Below, one piece after another: positions 1 to 3,792 of a stretch of 6,723 nucleotides of DNA. This stretch comes from Flemingiibacterium sp045634345 (GTDB lineage Bacteria > Bacillota > Clostridia > Oscillospirales > CAG-272), in NCBI GenBank assembly GCA_045634345.1, contig JAZRAB010000087.1, positions 1-6,723 on the forward strand. Reading direction: 5' to 3'. Position 1 is the stretch's first letter. Each line of letters starts with the position of its first letter. The notes under the pieces were generated by a model that was given only the letters and a program-made list of their open reading frames with translations, made no database searches and had not been told where the DNA came from. Both the position numbers and the translations under genes were made by a program.

Positions 1-181
1 CGACGCGCGCTTTTGGAATAAAAGACAGCCATCCCTCTGCGCGAAGCGCACCGCGAGACCCCGCATATGCTCGCGGCGATGCGCCGCTGCTCGGTGGAGT
101 TCACCGCTCCGAGCGTTGATGCTCCCAAGCGGTGCTTTGCACCGCCTGCCGGTATGCGAGAGCTCTGCCCTCGCGCTCCCG

Positions 182-227
182 GTCGGGGGAGATGCTGCGC
201 TCAAACGCCGCTCCGCCCTCCCCCGAC
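182..227. repeat. 10-bp perfect inverted repeat, long loop
   Basis: GTCGGGGGAG (182-191) is exactly complementary to CTCCCCCGAC (218-227), with 26 nt between the arms. There is no T-tract on either side, so a terminator role is unlikely. It is best read as one member of the palindrome cluster at the left end of the window. Confidence 0.55.
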
Positions 228-256
228 ACCCCCACCAGGCTCGGCTAACGCACATC

Positions 257-284
257 TTTTGTTATACAGCTTTTGTTGTATAGC
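257..284. repeat. Two tandem copies of a 14-nt AT-rich unit
   Basis: TTTTGTTATACAGC (257-270) is followed directly by TTTTGTTGTATAGC (271-284), with 12 of 14 positions identical. The unit is AT-rich within an otherwise GC-rich repeat region. Its role is unknown. It could be a two-unit microrepeat, the edge of an inserted element, or the remnant of a protein-binding site. Confidence 0.6.
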
Positions 285-347
285 TATCCTTGCGCGGAGA
301 GCGAAGCGATTCCGCGCCCCAAGCCGAAATGCACTGCCGCGCATGAA

Positions 348-369
348 GCGTGGCGTCTTTTCGCCACGC
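348..369. repeat. 8-bp hairpin GCGTGGCG/CGCCACGC
   Basis: GCGTGGCG (348-355) pairs perfectly with CGCCACGC (362-369) around the 6-nt loop TCTTTT. No T-tract follows on the plus strand and none follows on the minus strand, so I do not call it a terminator. It is part of the surrounding palindrome cluster. Confidence 0.5.
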
Positions 370-495
370 GAGCGCGACAGCGCCACAAAACAAAGGCGGA
401 GAGCGTAGCGACTACGCCGCCCCTTAGCGGTACTCCCCCTGCGCGAAGCGCAATATTGGACTCCACCTCGGAAGAGCCAAGGAAAGGGGGAGAGC

Positions 496-548
496 CACGA
501 GAGGGGCGAAAACCTACGGATGATGAGTTGGTTGTCGCCCCTCTCGTG
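496..548. repeat. 14-bp perfect hairpin repeat element
   Basis: CACGAGAGGGGCGA (496-509) is the exact reverse complement of TCGCCCCTCTCGTG (535-548). After one mismatch the stem continues with AACC (511-514) against GGTT (530-533), leaving a 15-nt loop. There is no poly-T on either side, so it does not look like an intrinsic terminator. Long stems like this are typical of dispersed miniature repeats in Clostridia. Copies elsewhere in the genome would be expected but cannot be seen here. Confidence 0.65.
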
Positions 549-594
549 ACCGTTTCCCCGAGCCGCATACGTGGCGGAGGGCGTACATTAAGGC

Positions 595-629
595 AGAAAA
601 AGGAGCCGTAGATATTTCTACAACTCCTT
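595..629 (-). terminator. Rho-independent terminator of the RHH gene
   Basis: Read on the minus strand, just past the stop of the ribbon-helix-helix gene, AAGGAG-TT-GTAGA pairs with TCTAC-GG-CTCCTT around the loop AATA, followed by a T run (TTTTT including the last stem bases). The central TT/GG step forms two G-U wobbles in the minus-strand transcript, giving an unbroken 13-bp stem. In the plus-strand transcript the same step would be a CC/AA mismatch. The structure is therefore suited to stop minus-strand transcription only. The distance from the stop codon is about 15 nt. Confidence 0.85.
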
Positions 630-643
630 CACAAAGTCATATC

Positions 644-856
644 TTAATCAAGAACATTTTTGCGATATTTTTCATTCAGCCATTTTTTATCTATAGCTAT
701 TTTACCGTTTTTCTCTTCGTACTCTGCGACTTGCTCTAAAACGATAAATTCAAGCTGTGCGTTGAGTGATCGCTTATTTTGTTTGGCAATGTGGGATATC
801 TTGTACAGTAGTTCTGCATCAAATCTAATGCCGGTTTGTATTTTAAACGGTTCCAT
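644..856 (-). CDS. Arc-type ribbon-helix-helix DNA-binding protein
   Basis: This 70-residue protein has the layout of an Arc/MetJ-type ribbon-helix-helix repressor. A short beta strand that would dock in the DNA major groove lies at about residues 3-10 (PFKIQTGI), helix A at 12-26 (FDAELLYKISHIAKQ) and helix B at 30-48. The turn with KRSLNAQLEFIV resembles the Arc consensus RSVNSEI. A charged tail (49-70) follows. Such proteins bind DNA as dimers of dimers and usually repress their own promoter or act as antitoxins; no toxin gene lies beside it. The start ATG has GAGGTG five bases upstream (862-867 on the plus numbering), and a strong promoter and a dedicated terminator make it a single-gene unit. 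It diverges from the HTH gene and is visibly AT-richer than proA. The DNA-binding fold is fairly sure; the target is inferred. Confidence 0.85.
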   Translation of the reverse strand: MEPFKIQTGIRFDAELLYKISHIAKQNKRSLNAQLEFIVLEQVAEYEEKNGKIAIDKKWLNEKYRKNVLD

Positions 857-884
857 GATAACACCTCACAAACATTTTAACAAC

Positions 885-913
885 ATTATATCAGCAAAAC
901 TATTGACATTCAA
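885..913 (-). promoter_or_regulatory. Promoter of the RHH gene
   Basis: On the minus strand TTGAAT (908-913) and TATAAT (885-890) are separated by 17 nt. The -10 box is preceded by TGA, an extended -10 motif. The predicted start of transcription is near 878, about 20 nt before the start codon. The -35 box shares base 908 with the -35 box of the opposite promoter. Confidence 0.8.
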
Positions 914-931
914 ATAACAATGTGTTATCAT
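903..931 (+). promoter_or_regulatory. Promoter of the XRE/HTH gene
   Basis: TTGACA (903-908, perfect consensus) and TATCAT (926-931) are separated by 17 nt, with TGT just before the -10 box. The predicted start is near 938, leaving a leader of only about 13 nt that consists mostly of the ribosome binding site AGAGGTG (938-944). Confidence 0.8.
914..928. promoter_or_regulatory. Candidate operator ATAACA-N3-TGTTAT
   Basis: ATAACA (914-919) and TGTTAT (923-928) are perfect inverted repeats with a 3-nt centre. The site fills the spacer and part of the -10 box of the HTH promoter and abuts the -35 box of the RHH promoter. A dimeric repressor bound here could block the first and affect the second. 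The word TGTGTTA recurs 11 nt downstream (932-938). Operator function is an inference from position and symmetry. Confidence 0.55.
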
Positions 932-950
932 TGTGTTAGAGGTGATTAAA

Positions 951-1190
951 ATGAACAGCCAATTATCGAAAGAATTTTTTATTTTTTGCGAGAATGTAAA
1001 AAAACTACGAACAAAAAACAACCTATCAAAATCCGCGATGGCGAGGATTCTCGGCATCATGCCGTCAACCCTTACCGAGTTGGAGCACGGTATACTTCCC
1101 GACCGCTTGAGCTGCCGCATCCTCTCGCGGATGCACCATTATTTCGGTGTCGAAATTTCCAACCTCTTCCGCGAGATGCCGAACAAATAG
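951..1190 (+). CDS. XRE-family helix-turn-helix regulator
   Basis: This 79-residue protein consists of little more than one Cro/CI-type DNA-binding domain. Helix 1 lies around residues 12-22 (FCENVKKLRTK). The helix-turn-helix spans about 25-46, with LSKSAMARILGI as helix 2 and PSTLTELEHG as the turn and recognition helix. Packing helices continue to about residue 73 (FGVEISNLF). It has no sensor or protease domain. The ATG at 951 is preferred over the in-frame GTG at 933 because AGAGGTG (938-944) is six bases before the ATG, and a start at 933 would lie upstream of the predicted transcript. It diverges from the RHH gene and ends eight bases before a hairpin terminator. A self-repressing switch of the kind found on mobile elements is plausible, but no element genes are visible. 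The fold is fairly sure; the regulon is unknown. Confidence 0.85.
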   Translation: MNSQLSKEFFIFCENVKKLRTKNNLSKSAMARILGIMPSTLTELEHGILPDRLSCRILSRMHHYFGVEISNLFREMPNK

Positions 1191-1197
1191 ACAAACA

Positions 1198-1232
1198 GAC
1201 CGAGCGGTGTCTACCGCCCGGTCTTTCCGTTT
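1198..1232. terminator. Hairpin terminator between HTH gene and proA
   Basis: GACCG-A-GCGGT (1198-1208) pairs with ACCGC-C-CGGTC (1213-1223) around the loop GTCT, with one A/C mismatch. On the plus strand TTTCCGTTT follows, which fits termination of the HTH gene. From the minus side, where proA ends at 1247, the sequence after the stem (TGTTTGTCTATTT) is also T-rich, so the hairpin probably serves both convergent genes. Confidence 0.7.
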
Positions 1233-1246
1233 GCATATTCGTGCTG

Positions 1247-2494
1247 TCAGCGAATCTGTCCATCGCCCGTGATGAGGTATTTGCCCGTTGTCAGCGCATC
1301 AAGTCCCATCGGACCGCGCGCGTGAAGCTTCTGTGTCGATATGCCAAGCTCAGCGCCAAAGCCGAACTCGCCGCCGTCCGTGAAGCGCGTCGATGCGTTT
1401 ACATACACCGCCGCCGCATCTATCTCGGCACGAAAACGCGCCGCGTTTGCCATGTCACGTGTGATTATCGCCTCGCTGTGGCCGGTGTTGTAGCGGTTGA
1501 TATGCGCGATTGCTTCGTCGATACCCGACACTACCTTCACCGCAAGAATGTAGTCATCGTACTCGGTTGCGTAGTCCTCATCGCTCGCCGCCGCGCAGTC
1601 GATAATGGCGCGTGTACGCTCGCATCCGCGGATTTCAAGCACCTTGCCGTCGAGCGCCGCTACAAATTTCGGCAGAAACTCCGCCGCCTCACTTTCGTGA
1701 ACGAGCATCGTCTCAATCGCGTTGCAGACGGATGGACGCGACATCTTCGCGTTGATTGCAACCCTCACACCGATATCATGGTCAGCTGAGCGGTCAATGT
1801 ATATGTGGCAGTTGCCGGCGCCCGTTTCAATGACCGGAACAGTCGCATTGTCAACAACACTGCGGATAAGTCCCGCGCCGCCGCGAGGCACAAGCAGGTC
1901 AACGAGTCCGCGCATCTTCATAAGCGCTGTCGAGCTTTCGCGCGTCGTGTTGTCAACAAGCGCCAGCGCTTCCTCGGGAAGTCCGTTGTCCGCGAGTGCT
2001 CGCCTCATGAGAGAGGCAAGCACACGGTTGGTCTCGATTGCTTCCTTGCCGCCGCGAAGTATGCATGCATTGCCGGTTTTGATGCAGAGCGCCGCCGCAT
2101 CGACAGTGACGTTCGGACGCGCCTCGTATATTATCGCTACCACTCCGAGCGGTACTCGGATGTGTTCGATGACGAGTCCGTTCGGACGTGTCGTGCGTGT
2201 GCCGGATCCAATAGGATCTTCGAGCATGATAAGCTCGCCAAGGCTGTCCGCGATGCCGTCGATACGCTTTTCGTCAAGCTTCAGGCGGTCAAGCATCGGC
2301 TTTGGCACGCCGTTTTCATCCGCTCTCGCAAGGTCCAGTGCATTCGCGGCAATTACAGCACCGCTCTTGACACGCAGTAGCTCGGCAATACGCGCAAGGA
2401 CTGCGTTTTTGGTCTTTGTTGATGCCCCGGCAAGCGCGTTCTTCGCCGCATTCGCCGCAGTGCACAGCTCTTTTACATAATCGTATGCTTCCAT
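1247..2494 (-). CDS. proA: Glutamate-5-semialdehyde dehydrogenase (gamma-glutamyl phosphate reductase)
   Basis: This cytoplasmic enzyme reduces gamma-glutamyl phosphate with NADPH to glutamate 5-semialdehyde, the second step of proline synthesis from glutamate. The 415 residues match the usual full length. It has the aldehyde dehydrogenase fold: the motif YEARPNVTVDAAALCIKTGN at 123-142, LVPRGGAGLIR at 201-211 in the cofactor domain, the catalytic cysteine C257 in RPSVCNAIETMLVHE, and the C-terminal family signature around 366-395 (VNASTRFTDGGEFGFGAELG and following). All key parts are intact. AAAGGA (2503-2508 in plus numbering) lies eight bases before the ATG. The usual partner proB (glutamate 5-kinase) is not adjacent on the downstream side, where a terminator follows at once, nor upstream, where a divergent gene lies. 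proA is thus transcribed alone here. The leader is too short (about 70 nt) for a T-box. Confidence 0.97.
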   Translation of the reverse strand: MEAYDYVKELCTAANAAKNALAGASTKTKNAVLARIAELLRVKSGAVIAANALDLARADENGVPKPMLDRLKLDEKRIDGIADSLGELIMLEDPIGSGTRTTRPNGLVIEHIRVPLGVVAIIYEARPNVTVDAAALCIKTGNACILRGGKEAIETNRVLASLMRRALADNGLPEEALALVDNTTRESSTALMKMRGLVDLLVPRGGAGLIRSVVDNATVPVIETGAGNCHIYIDRSADHDIGVRVAINAKMSRPSVCNAIETMLVHESEAAEFLPKFVAALDGKVLEIRGCERTRAIIDCAAASDEDYATEYDDYILAVKVVSGIDEAIAHINRYNTGHSEAIITRDMANAARFRAEIDAAAVYVNASTRFTDGGEFGFGAELGISTQKLHARGPMGLDALTTGKYLITGDGQIR

Positions 2495-2523
2495 TTGTTT
2501 TATCCTTTTTATGCGTTATTTCA

Positions 2524-2537
2524 GCGGACATGTCCGC
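2524..2537. promoter_or_regulatory. 14-bp perfect palindrome in the proA leader
   Basis: GCGGACATGTCCGC is fully self-complementary. It lies in the untranslated leader of proA, downstream of the predicted start of transcription (about 2563) and upstream of the ribosome binding site. A contiguous palindrome with no loop suits a dimeric DNA-binding protein better than an RNA hairpin. No regulator can be named. Confidence 0.45.
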
Positions 2538-2569
2538 ATGGGATTTGCGTGAATTGACCGTATATCAAC

Positions 2570-2598
2570 ATTATACCATCTTTACTTGTCAAAGTAAA
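2570..2598 (-). promoter_or_regulatory. Promoter of proA
   Basis: On the minus strand TTTACT (2593-2598, four of six consensus bases) and TATAAT (2570-2575) are 17 nt apart, with TGG immediately before the -10 box. Transcription would start near 2563. A perfect TTGACA also occurs at 2587-2592, but its 11-nt spacing to the -10 box is too short. Confidence 0.75.
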
Positions 2599-2601
2599 GA
2601 T
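2578..2601. promoter_or_regulatory. Candidate operator: perfect 10-bp inverted repeat over the proA promoter
   Basis: ATCTTTACTT (2578-2587) is the exact reverse complement of AAGTAAAGAT (2592-2601), separated by GTCA. The repeat covers the -35 box and nearly the whole spacer of the proA promoter and lies 18 bp from the -35 box of the ybaK promoter. It is AT-rich, has no T-tail in the reading direction of any gene, and lies upstream of both predicted transcription starts, so a repressor site is likelier than a terminator. The cognate protein is unknown. Confidence 0.6.
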
Positions 2602-2619
2602 ATATTTTGCCAATTTATC

Positions 2620-2648
2620 TGTACAAAACGAAGTTTTTGTGATAGAAT
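2620..2648 (+). promoter_or_regulatory. Promoter of the ybaK-type gene
   Basis: TGTACA (2620-2625, four of six) and TAGAAT (2643-2648, five of six) are 17 nt apart, and TGA precedes the -10 box. The predicted start is near 2655, giving a leader of about 25 nt that contains the ribosome binding site AAAGGA (2667-2672). Confidence 0.65.
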
Positions 2649-2679
2649 ATATAAATAAGACCACCGAAAGGAATTTACC

Positions 2680-3165
2680 ATGGCTGAATTCAAGACTAAT
2701 GTCTACCGCATATTTGATAAGGAAAAGCTTCCGTATACACCGCATACTTATGAGCATGGAGAGGGCGCCGTTGACGGCATGACGCTCGCCGGACTGCTCG
2801 GCATTGATCCCTCGCGTGTATTCAAAACGCTCGTCACCAAGGGCGCGGACCGCAATTACTACGTGTTCGACGTGCCCGTGAACCGCGAGCTTGATTTAAA
2901 GAAAGCAGCAAAGGCAGTCGGGGTAAAATCGGTCGAGATGATACCTGTCGCCGATATCAACAAGATCACCGGATACATTCGCGGCGGATGCTCGCCAATC
3001 GGCATGAAGAAAAAATACCGCACCGTCTTCGACGCGACTGCCGAGAATTGCGAGACAATGCTCGTGAGTGCAGGCAAGATAGGCTGGCAGATAGAGGCAA
3101 GACCGCACGATCTCGCACGTCTGGCGGACGCCACATTCGCGGACATTCTTCTGGCTCTGGTGTGA
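2680..3165 (+). CDS. ybaK: YbaK/EbsC-type Cys-tRNA(Pro) deacylase
   Basis: Proteins of this family hydrolyse cysteine wrongly attached to tRNA(Pro) by prolyl-tRNA synthetase. They act in trans as a free-standing editing domain, like the INS domain of bacterial ProRS. The 161-residue length is typical. Family marks are the lysine in SRVFKTLV (K49), which corresponds to the conserved functional lysine of YbaK, the segment YYVFDVPVNRELDLKKAAKAVG (60-81), and the motif GYIRGGCSPIGMKKK (98-112) with the family's GGxSPxG loop. The start ATG has AAAGGA seven bases upstream. The gene is a single unit with its own promoter and a hairpin terminator 12 bases after the stop. It diverges from proA, so both neighbours concern proline. 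Whether this copy edits Cys-tRNA(Pro) or another mischarged tRNA cannot be settled from sequence alone; the family assignment is strong. Confidence 0.93.
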   Translation: MAEFKTNVYRIFDKEKLPYTPHTYEHGEGAVDGMTLAGLLGIDPSRVFKTLVTKGADRNYYVFDVPVNRELDLKKAAKAVGVKSVEMIPVADINKITGYIRGGCSPIGMKKKYRTVFDATAENCETMLVSAGKIGWQIEARPHDLARLADATFADILLALV

Positions 3166-3176
3166 TGTACATAATC

Positions 3177-3206
3177 AAAAACCGCTTGCAAAGCAAGCGG
3201 GTTTTC
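3177..3206. terminator. Bidirectional terminator between ybaK and rnpB
   Basis: CCGCTTGC (3182-3189) pairs perfectly with GCAAGCGG (3193-3200) around the loop AAA. A GTTTTC tail follows on the plus strand. Five A residues (3177-3181) on the other side become a T run when read from rnpB on the minus strand. The hairpin therefore suits termination of both converging transcripts. Confidence 0.9.
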
Positions 3207-3216
3207 TCATAATAAT

Positions 3217-3585
3217 GCGACCTGATCTATAAGCCGGGTTCTGTCTTGGCGATCATCTATCTTTGCGTGCCGTCTCCGGCACGCTCCGCGGCAAGCCGCG
3301 TGCCACCCGTGGGTTCTGCCGGGCAGACAGCCGTGAAACACGGATCCCACATGCGGTGTTGCTTCGAATAGGGTTTACAGCGGACCTATGTTGCCATAGG
3401 AACTCGTGAGCTCTTACCTCGCGTTTCCATCCTTACCGCCCATACGGACGGCGGTTTATTTCTGTTGCACTTTCCCGGAGGTCACCCTCGGCGGACGTTA
3501 TCCGTTATCCTGCCCTGTGAAGCCCGGACTTTCCTCGCGATAATACCTTTCGGCACCATACCGCGCAATCGCCCGATCCGGTCGC
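3217..3585 (-). ncRNA. rnpB: RNase P RNA, bacterial class A
   Basis: This is the catalytic RNA of RNase P, which removes 5' leaders from tRNA precursors. On the minus strand the universally conserved block GAGGAAAGTCCGGGC lies at 3536-3522 and its P4 partner ACAGAACCCGGCTTAT at 3244-3229. Other blocks alignable to E. coli M1 RNA are GGGCAGGATAACGG, AGTGCAACAGAAA, GAGGTAAGAGCTC and TAAACCC...GAAGCAA. The ends pair as helix P1: GCGACCGGATC at the 5' end with GATCAGGTCGC at the 3' end, one mismatch. That sets both boundaries and gives about 369 nt, a normal length. The arrangement is the class A (ancestral) type found in Clostridia, not the class B of Bacilli. Its 5' end falls six bases after a TATAAT box, so little leader processing seems needed. 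The 3' end is followed by a shared terminator. Confidence 0.97.
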
Positions 3586-3591
3586 AGTAGT

Positions 3592-3620
3592 ATTATAACA
3601 CACGAAAAGAAAAAAGTCAA
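3592..3620 (-). promoter_or_regulatory. Promoter of rnpB
   Basis: On the minus strand TTGACT (3615-3620) and TATAAT (3592-3597) are 17 nt apart, with TGT before the -10 box. Six bases separate the -10 box from the predicted 5' end of the RNA at 3585, which agrees with the end set by helix P1. Eleven of twelve consensus bases match, so strong constitutive transcription is expected. Confidence 0.88.
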
Positions 3621-3693
3621 GCCGGGATTTTTTATATGCGCGCTTATGGTGCCGATGCTCGCCAAAATCCGCAAAATATTTACACAATGTATA

Positions 3694-3722
3694 TTGTACC
3701 GAAAAAGTTTATGTGATATAAT
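3694..3722 (+). promoter_or_regulatory. Promoter of the activase gene
   Basis: TATAAT (3717-3722) with TGA immediately before it forms a strong extended -10 element. The best -35 at the right distance is TTGTAC (3694-3699, 17-nt spacer), which matches consensus only in TTG. A second TATAAT overlaps at 3722-3727. Transcription would start near 3729 and leave a leader of about 64 nt with AAGGAG at 3777-3782. A short imperfect repeat, ACAAT (3684-3688) with ATTGT (3693-3697), overlaps the -35 region. Confidence 0.6.
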
Positions 3723-3792
3723 ATAATGTATTAACTAAAAATCAACACATACTTCTTTTACATAAAATCCGAGAACAAGGAGACTTAATCTG

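Larger units (their letters stand above)
1..595. repeat. Non-coding cluster of GC-rich palindromic repeats
   Basis: I find no supportable gene in this stretch. Open frames of about 110 codons exist, but their translations are Arg/Pro/Ala-rich and lack any domain, and they overlap on both strands. What can be seen is a series of short palindromes: TGCGCGAAGCGCA twice (38-50 and 440-452), and the related words AGCGAAGCG (300-308) and AGCGTAGCG (402-410). There are also GCGGTGC/GCACCGC (129-145), GTCGGGGGAG/CTCCCCCGAC (182-227), GCGCGGA/TCCGCGC (292-317), GCGTGGCG/CGCCACGC (348-369) and a long hairpin at 496-548. A 14-nt AT-rich unit occurs twice in tandem at 257-284. Such words resemble the dispersed intergenic repeats common in Clostridia genomes; family membership is an inference. 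Confidence 0.6.

Noticed and set aside
1..595. A CRISPR array in the repeat-rich left end
   Set aside because: The repeats are palindromic words at irregular distances; no direct repeat of 24-40 nt with regular spacers exists.
67..611. Open frames of about 110 codons on the plus strand and 94 codons on the minus strand in the left-end region
   Set aside because: The translations are low-complexity and rich in Arg, Pro and Ala. The frames overlap one another, lack good ribosome binding sites and run through obvious hairpin repeats.
933..950. GTG at 933 as the start of the HTH protein
   Set aside because: The ribosome binding site AGAGGTG lies downstream of it and the predicted transcription start is near 938, so ATG at 951 fits better.
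644..1190. A toxin-antitoxin operon formed by the RHH and HTH genes
   Set aside because: The two genes are divergent rather than co-transcribed, and both products are DNA-binding proteins; no toxin-like partner is visible.
986..2480. Long plus-strand frames (986-1789, 1722-2480, 1805-2380) opposite the HTH gene and proA
   Set aside because: They are shadows of GC-rich coding sequence. proA on the minus strand is full-length with intact family motifs, and the shadow translations show no domain.
2495..2563. A T-box riboswitch for proline upstream of proA
   Set aside because: The leader is only about 70 nt and contains neither the conserved T-box sequence nor a terminator/antiterminator pair.
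2576..2601. Perfect TTGACA at 2587-2592 (minus) as the proA -35 box
   Set aside because: Only 11 nt separate it from TATAAT at 2570-2575; TTTACT at 2593-2598 gives the proper 17-nt spacing. The 11-nt arrangement would not support ordinary sigma-70-type initiation.
3505..3687. A 60-codon minus-strand frame over the rnpB promoter and 5' end
   Set aside because: It runs through the conserved RNase P RNA sequence and the promoter, so it cannot be a real gene here.
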